NCBI GenBank assembly: GCA_965657215.1
Contig: CBFHNR010000001.1
Span: forward strand, 62,001 to 126,000
DNA: 64,000 nt
Reading direction: 5' to 3'
Source: JAHEJA01 sp965657215
GTDB lineage: Bacteria > Pseudomonadota > Alphaproteobacteria > Rhodobacterales > Rhodobacteraceae
Of this stretch, positions 26,255 to 34,529 are shown one piece after another. The translations under genes and the position numbers were made by a program. Within the stretch, counting starts at the first letter, position 1; every line of letters starts with the position of its first letter. A model generated the notes under the pieces. The model was not told where the DNA came from. It made no database searches and saw only the letters and a list, made by a program, of their open reading frames with translations.

Positions 26255-27661
26255 TTAGCTTGCGCGCCGCTCATCAAAGCTAAGGGCGATAAAGCTGGGA
26301 AGATGATCCCCCATGCCAACCACTTGGGTGCGATCATTGGCTTTGCCTCGCGTATTGTTGTTCTTGGGGCGCTCACGACGATTGACTGGTTTTTCTTGGG
26401 ACGCTTCAGGGGTCTCAACCGCTGTTGGTTCAACAGATGTCTCTGCTTTCGCCTTGCGAGGTTGGGCTTTGGGCTGGGCCTTGCGCGGTTCACGCTCTTC
26501 GGTCGGGGCGCTTTTGATCGGGTTCTCGAGGCGTGGGATTTCCCTCTGCATCAAAGCTTCGATCGCCTCGAAATTCTTTTCATCCCGAGGTGTGCAAATC
26601 ATCACAGCCTTGCCATCACGTCCTGCGCGACCTGTGCGGCCGATACGGTGTACGTAATCTTCGGCATGGCTTGGCACATCAAAGTTGAACACATGGCTCA
26701 CCGAAGGAACATCCAAGCCGCGTGCGGCGACATCTGAGGCCACGAGTACGCGCAATTTACCTGCACGAAAATCGTCCAAGGTCTTCGTGCGTTGGCTTTG
26801 ATCCAAATCGCCGTGAATAGGGGCCGCTTGGACGCCATATTTGTTCAATGACTTGGCACAGACATCAACGTCGACTTTGCGATTACAAAAAACGACGGCA
26901 TTGACGCATTTGTCGCCTTCGTTTTGAATCAAGGTGCGGAGAACTTTGCGTTTCTCGGACCCCTCACGATCGCGACGCGAGGCTTTGAACATGACAACGC
27001 CTTGTTCAATGTTTTCAGAGGCTGTTGCCTGACGGGCGACTTCAACACGTGTTGGGGCCGACAGGAACATATTGGTGATCCGCTCGATTTCAGGCGCCAT
27101 TGTCGCAGAAAAGAACAAAGTCTGGCGTGTGAATGGCGTGAGATTAAAGATGCGCTCAATATCAGGGATAAAGCCCATATCCAACATACGGTCTGCTTCG
27201 TCGACAACCATGATTTGAACACCAGTCAACAAAAGCTTGCCGCGTTCAAAATGGTCCAATAGGCGACCCGGTGTGGCGATCAAAACATCGACACCTTTGT
27301 CGATGAGCTGATCTTGTTCTTTAAAGCTCACACCGCCAATAAGCAGAGCTTTCGTCAGTTTGAGGTTTTTTGAATACACATCAAAGTTCTCGGCAACTTG
27401 CGCCGCCAATTCACGCGTTGGGCATAGAACCAATGAGCGCGGCATGCGGGCACGGGCGCGACCGCGGGCCAGCATGTGTATCATAGGAAGGGTAAAACTG
27501 GCGGTTTTTCCGGTTCCAGTTTGGGCAATACCTAAAACATCCTTGCCTTCAAGTGCGGAAGGGATTGCCCCTTCTTGGATCGGAGTGGGGCTTTCGTAGC
27601 CTGCCTCTTCAATAGCTTTAAGGATCTTGGGGTTTAGGTTTAGGTCAGAGAATTTTGTCAT
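26255..27661 (-). CDS. rhlE: DEAD-box ATP-dependent RNA helicase (RhlE type)
   Basis: 468 residues. All core motifs are visible: Q motif with TPIQ, motif I AQTGTGKT, Ia PTRELA, DEAD (VVDEADRMLDMGF), SAT (FFSATM), and HRIGRTGRAG at the end of the second RecA domain. A basic, low-complexity tail follows from about residue 385, as in RhlE proteins. Such helicases act on ribosome assembly or mRNA decay, notably in the cold; RNase J nearby is a possible functional neighbour but is transcribed the other way. The start is followed upstream by a perfect palindrome (27666-27682). Confidence 0.93.
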   Translation of the reverse strand: MTKFSDLNLNPKILKAIEEAGYESPTPIQEGAIPSALEGKDVLGIAQTGTGKTASFTLPMIHMLARGRARARMPRSLVLCPTRELAAQVAENFDVYSKNLKLTKALLIGGVSFKEQDQLIDKGVDVLIATPGRLLDHFERGKLLLTGVQIMVVDEADRMLDMGFIPDIERIFNLTPFTRQTLFFSATMAPEIERITNMFLSAPTRVEVARQATASENIEQGVVMFKASRRDREGSEKRKVLRTLIQNEGDKCVNAVVFCNRKVDVDVCAKSLNKYGVQAAPIHGDLDQSQRTKTLDDFRAGKLRVLVASDVAARGLDVPSVSHVFNFDVPSHAEDYVHRIGRTGRAGRDGKAVMICTPRDEKNFEAIEALMQREIPRLENPIKSAPTEEREPRKAQPKAQPRKAKAETSVEPTAVETPEASQEKPVNRRERPKNNNTRGKANDRTQVVGMGDHLPSFIALSFDERRAS

Positions 27662-27665
27662 CTGC

Positions 27666-27682
27666 GTCCGTAATTTACGGAC
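27666..27682. promoter_or_regulatory. Perfect 17-bp palindrome before the helicase start codon
   Basis: GTCCGTAA, one base, TTACGGAC, lying 4 nt upstream of the rhlE start. In the mRNA it would fold as a 6-bp hairpin with a 5-nt loop covering the position of a Shine-Dalgarno, which is otherwise not obvious. Either a protein-binding site or a translational control hairpin. Confidence 0.5.
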
Positions 27683-27785
27683 ATATCTTAGCCCGTATCG
27701 TCTGATGTAGATCCAGGCCCGTGCGGCCCTGCCATTCTTGCATTCAAGGATCTGATCGGTTCATACATGAAAGTAGGGGCGCGGG

Positions 27786-28781
27786 TCAATCCGCATTGAC
27801 ACGGCGCGCTGTTGCTTGGGCCGCATCGGGGAAATAGTGGGCGATATTGTGTTCAAATTGCATATCAATGCGCCGCAAAAGGTTAAAATTCGCCAATCTC
27901 TTTTGCAAATCGGGGGTGGCAACACAAAGAGCGTCGTAAAGCCGTTTTACGCCTTCGCGTCCTTCGCTTTGTTCAATGTCATCCAGCACTTTCCACACAG
28001 GTGGAAGTTTTCTGGGGCCTATCGTTTTTTCTGAATTAATAGGACGATAGGATCCCTCGCGTCTGCGCAGCTCGTAAAGCTGTTCAAATTGATCCCATGG
28101 TGTCACGTGAAAATGGGCCAATTCATATCCACGCAGGTACACGGTGTCAGCATCAGCCTGTTGTGATTTTACGTGGTGAATTCCGACCTTGATCGGTGTC
28201 TCTGTGACACGGAACATCGACTTGCCGTTCTTATGGGATAAAAACCCACCGATGATCTGATCGCCGTAGTCTGGAAACACTTCGGGGGAGAGCCGCATTC
28301 GGCGACCAAAGGGAAACATGAGTGCTTTGAAAAAATGGACATCTGAATGGGTGGGTGCAGGGGATATCAAATTCTCTATCGGTGAAATGCGAACCGCGAC
28401 AAGCTCCTCTGGGAGCCTCTTGAGTTTTTGGCTAATCGATAGTTTTGCAGCGTGATTGACGATGAATTCATCGATATCAATGTGGGCCACCCATTTGAGG
28501 TTGCGTCTTGTGGCGTGCAATTGGCCAAGTGCGTGGTTGATATTGGCAATTTGGCGGCCTTCGATGCTGCTTGGTCGATTACCATGCTGGGACCAATAGG
28601 CACTATCTGTGGGAATGATCCGAACATCTAAATCATCGGCAAAATAGGCGATGGTGTCGGGATCTGGCTCATCCAAATAGATGACAAAATAGCTCGCTCC
28701 CATCGAGAGATGATGTGCGACGAATTTGATAACTTCGTACAGGGGTGCCTTAACTGTAGACACCACACCCCAAGCGGCCAT
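27786..28781 (-). CDS. Glycosyltransferase family 2-like protein
   Basis: 331 residues. N-terminal WGVVSTVKAPLYEVIKFVAHHLSMGASYFVIYLDEPDPDT is the pattern of the Glyco_tranf_2_4 group of GT2-like enzymes; HIDIDEFI (about residue 110) supplies the DxD-type metal/nucleotide-sugar motif. ATG 28781 is used; the upstream TTG adds six residues. It lies between the helicase and prfC without obvious partners, so its acceptor (exopolysaccharide, lipopolysaccharide or another) is unknown. A second member of the same broad group lies at 54937-55983. Confidence 0.8.
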   Translation of the reverse strand: MAAWGVVSTVKAPLYEVIKFVAHHLSMGASYFVIYLDEPDPDTIAYFADDLDVRIIPTDSAYWSQHGNRPSSIEGRQIANINHALGQLHATRRNLKWVAHIDIDEFIVNHAAKLSISQKLKRLPEELVAVRISPIENLISPAPTHSDVHFFKALMFPFGRRMRLSPEVFPDYGDQIIGGFLSHKNGKSMFRVTETPIKVGIHHVKSQQADADTVYLRGYELAHFHVTPWDQFEQLYELRRREGSYRPINSEKTIGPRKLPPVWKVLDDIEQSEGREGVKRLYDALCVATPDLQKRLANFNLLRRIDMQFEHNIAHYFPDAAQATARRVNAD

Positions 28782-28796
28782 GACAAATATCCCTAA

Positions 28797-28817
28797 CAAT
28801 TACCTATACGGTAATTG
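28797..28817. promoter_or_regulatory. Inverted repeat upstream of the glycosyltransferase gene
   Basis: CAATTACC, TATAC, GGTAATTG: 8-bp perfect arms with a 5-bp spacer, 15 bp upstream of the ATG at 28781, in the 58-bp gap after prfC. Operator-like; no T-tract on either strand that would make it a terminator. Confidence 0.4.
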
Positions 28818-28839
28818 GTATGGTTTTATCTATCAATAG

Positions 28840-30447
28840 TTAAGTTAGCATTTCTTTCGTTGAGGTGAGCTTTACATCCGGATAGTCACGTTCAATTCGA
28901 TCGATATCCCATTGTAAACGCGTCAAATAAACGATGTCACCATCATGGTCTTCTGCGATATGTTGCTTGTTTATGTTGCAAAATTTATCAACCGCCGTCT
29001 TGTCGCCGTTGACCCAACGCGCAGAGGTGAACTGTGAGGGTTCAAAGCGCACAGGGAGCCCATATTCCATCTCAATACGGCTCGCGAGTACTTCAAATTG
29101 AAGGGCACCAACGACCCCAACAATGAAACCTGACCCAAAGGTTGGCTTGAACACTTTGGCGGCCCCTTCTTCGGCAAATTGCATCAAAGCTTTTTCAAGG
29201 TGCTTGGCCTTCATCGGATCGCCCGCGCGACATGTTTGAAGCAATTCCGGCGCAAAAGACGGGATCCCCGTAGCGCGCAGCATTTCACCCTCGGTCAGCG
29301 TATCCCCAATCCGCAATTGGCCATGGTTTGGGATACCGATGATATCACCGGCCCAAGCCTCTTCTGCCAATTCACGATCTGAAGCGAGGAACATCACAGG
29401 GTTTGACACAGCCATCGGCTTTTTGGTTCTCACGTGGGTTAGTTTCATCCCACGTTTGAAATGACCTGAGGCCATGCGAACAAATGCGACACGGTCGCGG
29501 TGTTTGGGGTCCATATTGGCCTGAACTTTAAACACAAACCCAGCGACCTTTTTTTCCTCTGGACAGATTTCGCGCGGCGAGGCCAATTGCGGCTGCGGCT
29601 CAGGGCCGTAAGTGGCAATCCCATCCATCAATTCTTTGACGCCAAAGGAGTTGATCGCAGAGCCAAACCAAATCGGCGTCATGTGACCCTCAAGAACCGC
29701 TTGTGGGTCAAGCTTGGGCAAGAGTTCGCGCGCCATTTCGACCTCTTCGATGAGCTTGTCCAATAAATGCGCTGGCACCATTTCAGCAAGCTTGGGATCA
29801 TCCATTCCGTTGATTTCAACGCTTTCGGCGACGCGGTTGCGATCTGCGCGGTCCATCAACTCAAGTCGGTCGCGCAAGATATCATAGCATCCCATGAATT
29901 CGCTACCGACCCCGATAGGCCAGCTCGCAGGGGTCACGTCAATCGCAAGGTTTTCTTGGATTTCATCAATGATTTCAAATGTGTCGCGGCTTTCGCGGTC
30001 CATCTTGTTACAAAAGGTCAGGATCGGCAAATCGCGTAGGCGACAGACTTCGAATAATTTTTGCGTCTGGCTTTCAACACCCTTGGCGCCATCGATCACC
30101 ATAACGGCAGCATCTACGGCGGTCAGCGTGCGGTAGGTATCTTCGGAAAAATCCGAGTGACCGGGCGTGTCGACGAGGTTGAAGCGGAACTGTTGGAAAT
30201 CAAATGACATTGCAGAGGCGGATACAGAAATGCCGCGATCTTTTTCCATTTGCATGAAATCCGACCGTGTACGGCGTGCTTCGCCTTTGGCGCGCACCTG
30301 TCCTGCCATTTGAATGGCACCGCCAAACAAAAGGAATTTTTCCGTCAGTGTCGTTTTTCCCGCATCAGGGTGAGAAATAATCGCAAATGTGCGACGACGT
30401 GCAATTTCTGGCGGCAATGCGGGGCGGTTTGTATCAATATCCAACAT
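28840..30447 (-). CDS. prfC: Peptide chain release factor 3
   Basis: 535 residues. GTPase that recycles RF1/RF2 from the ribosome. G1 motif SHPDAGKTT, switch region DRGISVSASAMSF, G3 DTPGHSDF, G4 NKMD, and downstream translation-factor domains. RARRTRSDFMQMEKDRGIS is specific to RF3 rather than EF-G. Length is normal. Transcribed toward the glycosyltransferase gene and divergent from the BLUF gene. Confidence 0.95.
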   Translation of the reverse strand: MLDIDTNRPALPPEIARRRTFAIISHPDAGKTTLTEKFLLFGGAIQMAGQVRAKGEARRTRSDFMQMEKDRGISVSASAMSFDFQQFRFNLVDTPGHSDFSEDTYRTLTAVDAAVMVIDGAKGVESQTQKLFEVCRLRDLPILTFCNKMDRESRDTFEIIDEIQENLAIDVTPASWPIGVGSEFMGCYDILRDRLELMDRADRNRVAESVEINGMDDPKLAEMVPAHLLDKLIEEVEMARELLPKLDPQAVLEGHMTPIWFGSAINSFGVKELMDGIATYGPEPQPQLASPREICPEEKKVAGFVFKVQANMDPKHRDRVAFVRMASGHFKRGMKLTHVRTKKPMAVSNPVMFLASDRELAEEAWAGDIIGIPNHGQLRIGDTLTEGEMLRATGIPSFAPELLQTCRAGDPMKAKHLEKALMQFAEEGAAKVFKPTFGSGFIVGVVGALQFEVLASRIEMEYGLPVRFEPSQFTSARWVNGDKTAVDKFCNINKQHIAEDHDGDIVYLTRLQWDIDRIERDYPDVKLTSTKEMLT

Positions 30448-30566
30448 AGCTTCGCCGTATATGCGCGGTTATGTGAATTGGCAAGAAAAACACTTGGCGT
30501 GGTTCTAAAATTTGCGGGTCAAACTCCGTTCTTCTACATGTAGGAAATTTCAACTCAGAGACGGGC

Positions 30567-31019
30567 ATGTCAAACGATATTTATCAAATAATTTATCTTT
30601 CTAAGACGGAGGAAGACCTCAGTGATGAGGTCCTAGAAACAATTCTGACACAGGCTCAGAAAAACAATTCAGCTCAAGGTTTGACTGGTATTTTGCTTTA
30701 TGAAAATAAGGAATTCCTTCAGGTTCTCGAAGGCGGATATGATGCGGTCAAAGCTGCACTTTCGCGTATTTCAAACGACCCACGTCACAACGACATGGTT
30801 CTGCTATATGATGGGCGCGTGAACAAACGCGCGTTTGCGAAATGGAAAATGGGTTTTGCCCGCCTTGAAACGGCGCAACGGGCAAAATTAGAGCAGCTCA
30901 ATGGCTTTTTTGACAATGAGGATGATTTATCCAACCTGCAATCAGGATTGCTGAGGGTGTTTGTAACCGGATTTCTCTTAGGACGTATGACAGGGGCCGC
31001 ACATGGTTCGGCGGCTTAA
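30567..31019 (+). CDS. BLUF-domain blue-light photoreceptor
   Basis: 150 residues. BLUF domains bind FAD and sense blue light. The flavin-pocket residues keep the exact spacing of AppA: Y10, N34, Q52, W93 and M95 (AppA Y21, N45, Q63, W104, M106). RITN-like packing segments NNSAQGLTGILLY and FLQVLEGGYDAV, then DPRHNDM, are typical. After about residue 100 there is only a short helical cap ending in FVTGFLLGRMTGAA, with no output enzyme, so it must act by contact with another protein. Its TAA overlaps the opposing Hint gene stop. Confidence 0.93.
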   Translation: MSNDIYQIIYLSKTEEDLSDEVLETILTQAQKNNSAQGLTGILLYENKEFLQVLEGGYDAVKAALSRISNDPRHNDMVLLYDGRVNKRAFAKWKMGFARLETAQRAKLEQLNGFFDNEDDLSNLQSGLLRVFVTGFLLGRMTGAAHGSAA

Positions 31020-31990
31020 CTCGTCGAGGCAAGCCTAAGAATGGAAACAGGTGTGTGGCCTTTGAAATGATGATCTTCGATTTCTAAATCATTGCCATAA
31101 CGTGTTCGATGAGACGACATTTTTTGCGTTGCTTGATCAGGAAGCGCAGAGCGCGTGCGATGATCAAACAACAGGCTTTCGGCGGCAATTCCTTCGGCAT
31201 AGATGATGTGATGATCGTCAAACAGTAGCTGGTAGTAATCAACAAATCCTGAATCAAGCCGTGTGACGTCCTTACCATCCACAAGCTGGGAGGCACGCAC
31301 CAATGTTTCAGCGCGCCCTGTTCCAAGTTGATCACTGCGTTGGTAGATGAACAAGCGATGCTCAGGGCTGACGATAAGATCGTTTTCGTTGTGCAAGGCT
31401 TTGGCTTTGATCACAACGGGGGCAAATTCGCCAGTGGCCCGAACAGTGGAATGCCCGACCCATTTGATTTCCTGCACGCCAGCGTCGCGGGTGATGACGC
31501 TATCTCCGGCTTTCAGGTCTTCGATTGGGATCATCTCGCCAGTCGCCAGCGTTATGCGCGTGCCTTTAACGAAGGACACACAGGCGATTTGTGCAAATTT
31601 TTCCTCCGCGGTGTCGCGACACACATTGATCAACGTGTATTCAATTTTAGGATCAATCGGGCAGAGGGGCAAAAGATATGTGCGTTCAATCATGTCTGAC
31701 TCGTCGACTTCGACGGCGACAATGGCGTCGATCACTTTGCCAGAGGTGCTCATTAAGGTGATGACGCAATCCAGAAAAAGACGGTTCATGAACGCGCCCA
31801 CATCTCCGTTTTTGCCGATGCGCAACCCATTATCATCCAACAAAAGGGACAAGCGTTGGCGGGGTGCTGCGGAGTGCAGAGCATAACAATCATCTAAACA
31901 AAGGTCTTCAGAGGTTGAAATAGGATCGCCTAAATTTGCACCATTTTCCACGCGAAAAGACTCTGCGGAATAAACTGGAACGGTTTGCAT
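31016..31990 (-). CDS. Hint-domain protein (Hint_2 type)
   Basis: 324 residues from ATG 31990, preferred because GGAG lies just upstream and MQTVPVYSAESFRVENGANLGD is the familiar opening of this roseobacter family; an in-frame ATG at 32074 would add 28 residues. The Hint (hedgehog/intein) domain starts near C137 (ACVSFVKGTRITLATGEMIP), with AGDSVITRD, and H211 in SPEHRLFI. In these proteins the domain is thought to be autoprocessing, often on secreted or surface proteins; no signal peptide or RTX repeats are seen here, so target and location are open. Confidence 0.85.
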   Translation of the reverse strand: MQTVPVYSAESFRVENGANLGDPISTSEDLCLDDCYALHSAAPRQRLSLLLDDNGLRIGKNGDVGAFMNRLFLDCVITLMSTSGKVIDAIVAVEVDESDMIERTYLLPLCPIDPKIEYTLINVCRDTAEEKFAQIACVSFVKGTRITLATGEMIPIEDLKAGDSVITRDAGVQEIKWVGHSTVRATGEFAPVVIKAKALHNENDLIVSPEHRLFIYQRSDQLGTGRAETLVRASQLVDGKDVTRLDSGFVDYYQLLFDDHHIIYAEGIAAESLLFDHRTRSALPDQATQKMSSHRTRYGNDLEIEDHHFKGHTPVSILRLASTS

Positions 31991-32216
31991 TTTTCTCCGT
32001 TTCTTTGGTTTTGAAATCGCCGACATCTGAAATGTTGATCCTAATAAGCCTACATCTAACACAAACGTCACCATTCTCTTATAGTTTACTGCTCTTCTGA
32101 CGATTATGTGATTATGAATGTGTCAAAAACGGGCCAAGTCACGGTTCATTTCGGGGCAATTGCGATTGCAATTCGCCACGCTTTCGCCATAGTCCGTGAA
32201 AACCTAGGAGGACGTT

Positions 32217-32996
32217 ATGGATTTAGGAATAAAAGGAAAACGCGCGCTTGTTTGTGCATCAAGCAAAGGATTGGGAAAAGGCTGCGCTGAGAATTTGGCG
32301 GCTGCCGGCGTGGATCTTGTCATGTGTGCCCGTGGGTCTGAGGCGCTCGAGGCGACGGCTGAGGATATCCGCAGCCGTTTCGGTGTTGAAGTCGTCACAA
32401 TCGCGACGGACATCACCACAGAGCAAGGGCAACAGGACGTGTTACAAGCGGCAGGTGATATTGACATTTTGGTCACCAACGCAGGCGGTCCGCCTCCTGG
32501 TATGTGGTCTGATTGGACACGTGACGATTTTATAAAAGCGTTAGATGCCAATATGATAACGCCAATTTCCTTGATCAAAGCAGTCTTGCCATCGATGATG
32601 GACAAGGGCTGGGGTCGTATTGTGAATATCACATCACAATCTGTCAAAGCACCGATCGCGGTTCTCGGCTTGTCAAACTCGGCGCGCGCAGGCTTGACGG
32701 GGTATGTCGCTGGCACAGCACGCCAAGTGGCGGGGCATGGTGTCACAATCAACAACCTCATGCCTGGTATTCACGCTACAGATCGTGCAGTGGCTTTGGA
32801 TACAGGCGTTGCGAACCAGCAAGGCATTTCCATTGAGGAAGCAGCCGTGCAACGCGCCAAAACTATTCCAGCAGGGCGTTACGGAACGGCCCAAGAATTT
32901 GGGGCGACCTGTGCGTTTTTGTGTTCTCAGCATGCAGGCTTTATCATCGGTCAAAATATCTTGTTGGATGGTGGGGCAGTGAACGCAACTCTTTAA
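32217..32996 (+). CDS. SDR-family protein with atypical active site
   Basis: 259 residues. Rossmann fold with the cofactor motif ASSKGLGKG, acidic DI after beta-4, and NAGGPPPG in place of NNAG. The catalytic region reads SQSVKAPIAVLGLSNSARAGLTG: the serine is there, but the usual Tyr-x-x-x-Lys is replaced by Ser-Asn-Ser-Ala-Arg. This variant is shared by a known branch of SDR proteins often annotated as 3-oxoacyl-ACP reductase. Good Shine-Dalgarno (AGGAGG) before ATG 32217. Monocistronic or leading the symporter gene 87 bp downstream. Confidence 0.87.
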   Translation: MDLGIKGKRALVCASSKGLGKGCAENLAAAGVDLVMCARGSEALEATAEDIRSRFGVEVVTIATDITTEQGQQDVLQAAGDIDILVTNAGGPPPGMWSDWTRDDFIKALDANMITPISLIKAVLPSMMDKGWGRIVNITSQSVKAPIAVLGLSNSARAGLTGYVAGTARQVAGHGVTINNLMPGIHATDRAVALDTGVANQQGISIEEAAVQRAKTIPAGRYGTAQEFGATCAFLCSQHAGFIIGQNILLDGGAVNATL

Positions 32997-33083
32997 CCTC
33001 ACAAATGCGTTAAATCCTAAAATAAGCATCGCGATCCCAAGGAGAGGTTGTTAGAGGTTGCCCGAAACAGCGGGGAAAACTCT

Positions 33084-34454
33084 ATGATACTTGGGATCGT
33101 TTTGGTTGGGCTTGTGGCGACGCTTGCCTATAGCCTCTATTTATCGGCGCAACCTGTCACAGTGGCAGGGTTCTATGAGGGGAAATCCGATACGGGACGT
33201 GCGCCGACATTAACCACATTGGTTCTGAGCCAAGTTACAACATGGATCTTTGCGCGCTCGCTGCTGAATGCGGCAATCCTTGGCTATTACTACGGTATTG
33301 CAGGGGCTTTGGCCTATACAGCTTATTATGTGTCATTCCTCACGGGTGGGTTTGTGGTCAACCGCCTGCGCAAGGATCAAAGCACATCTGTCCAAGACTG
33401 GCTCCGCCGACACTTTGGGCGCATGGGAACCCTTACTTATAACGGGGTGATTGCGCTTCGCCTCTTGTCGGAAGTCTTTGCAAACCTCTTGGTTATTGCG
33501 TTGATCTTTGCGGTCTTGATGCCTGATGTGACCTATATTCGAGAAATTTCCGTAGTTGTTTTGTCGATTATCGTCTTTGTCTATTCCGCATGGGGCGGAT
33601 TGCGCGCGGCCCTGAAAACGGATGTGGTGCAAATGATCGTCTTTTTGATCGTGTTTGCAATAGCCCTTGCCTTTCTCGTGACGTCGCCAGAGTTTTCAAT
33701 CACCGCAATCATGACCTCTGACGGGGTCGCAGGGGGCTATAATGGCTGGGTGCTTTTGGCTGTCGCCGCGCTTCAGGTGTTTTCCTATCCGCTGCATGAT
33801 CCTGTGATGATGGATCGCGGGTTTTTGGCGAATGACGAGGTGACGAAGAAATCCTTTCTCCATGCGTTTTGGGTGTCCTCCCTATGCATCATGGGGTTCG
33901 CTGTGTTTGGGATACAAGCCGCCGAAATCGGGGCTGAGATCCAAAGCGACTTGCTCGGCACTTGGGCTGAGATGTTTCCTGACGTGATCTTTGCCTGTCT
34001 CTTGTTGTCCTTGTTGATTTCTGGGCTGTCTACGCTTGATTCTGCCTTGTCCTCTGTGGCCCGCCTTATGAGCGAGGAATTCGCGCTCTTGCCCCGCACA
34101 GTGACAGGAGGACGCGTCGCGATGGTGATGTTCCTGTTGATCGGAGGGGGGCTAACCCTTTGGGGCAATGGCACTTTGTTTGATGCAGTGGCAATTAGTG
34201 GAACTGCGTCTATGTTCCTCACACCCGTGGTCATAACGGTGCTGATCTTGCGCCGTGACATGGCGGGATGGGCGTATTTGCTGTGTTATGCCTCGGCTCT
34301 CTTTGGAGCGGTTCTGTATTTTGCGCGTGGCTCCGCATGGGCGCAAACGCTTTTACCAGAGGGACACAAATATGAACAACTCTTGGCGATTTGTATCTTT
34401 GTTCTACTGAGTGGGGCGCTGAGTGCTCTTCTTGGTAGTCGGCGGGTTGCCTAA
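33084..34454 (+). CDS. Sodium:solute symporter family protein
   Basis: 456 residues, about 13 hydrophobic helices, with the SSS-family features ILGYYYGIAGALAYTAYYVSFLTGG, SAWGGLRAALKTDVVQ and the Na+-site helix LLLSLLISGLSTLDSALSSVARL. ATG 33084 with GGGGA 7 nt upstream begins directly in the first helix; an in-frame TTG at 33048 behind AAGGAG is an alternative adding 12 residues. Substrate unknown. Followed after 75 bp by an ABC ATPase. Confidence 0.88.
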   Translation: MILGIVLVGLVATLAYSLYLSAQPVTVAGFYEGKSDTGRAPTLTTLVLSQVTTWIFARSLLNAAILGYYYGIAGALAYTAYYVSFLTGGFVVNRLRKDQSTSVQDWLRRHFGRMGTLTYNGVIALRLLSEVFANLLVIALIFAVLMPDVTYIREISVVVLSIIVFVYSAWGGLRAALKTDVVQMIVFLIVFAIALAFLVTSPEFSITAIMTSDGVAGGYNGWVLLAVAALQVFSYPLHDPVMMDRGFLANDEVTKKSFLHAFWVSSLCIMGFAVFGIQAAEIGAEIQSDLLGTWAEMFPDVIFACLLLSLLISGLSTLDSALSSVARLMSEEFALLPRTVTGGRVAMVMFLLIGGGLTLWGNGTLFDAVAISGTASMFLTPVVITVLILRRDMAGWAYLLCYASALFGAVLYFARGSAWAQTLLPEGHKYEQLLAICIFVLLSGALSALLGSRRVA

Positions 34455-34529
34455 GGCATTTTGTGCTGATAGTCATGCGCTAAACCCGATAACTTTTATC
34501 GGACATTCCCTTGGACAAGGATACTGCCC

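Noticed and set aside
32158..32173. AATTGC-GATT-GCAATT inverted repeat between the Hint and SDR genes, similar in core to the tatA upstream repeat
   Set aside because: Short arms, AT-rich, and different spacer; the resemblance to ATTGCAAA-N5-TTTGCAAT is too weak to claim a shared regulator.
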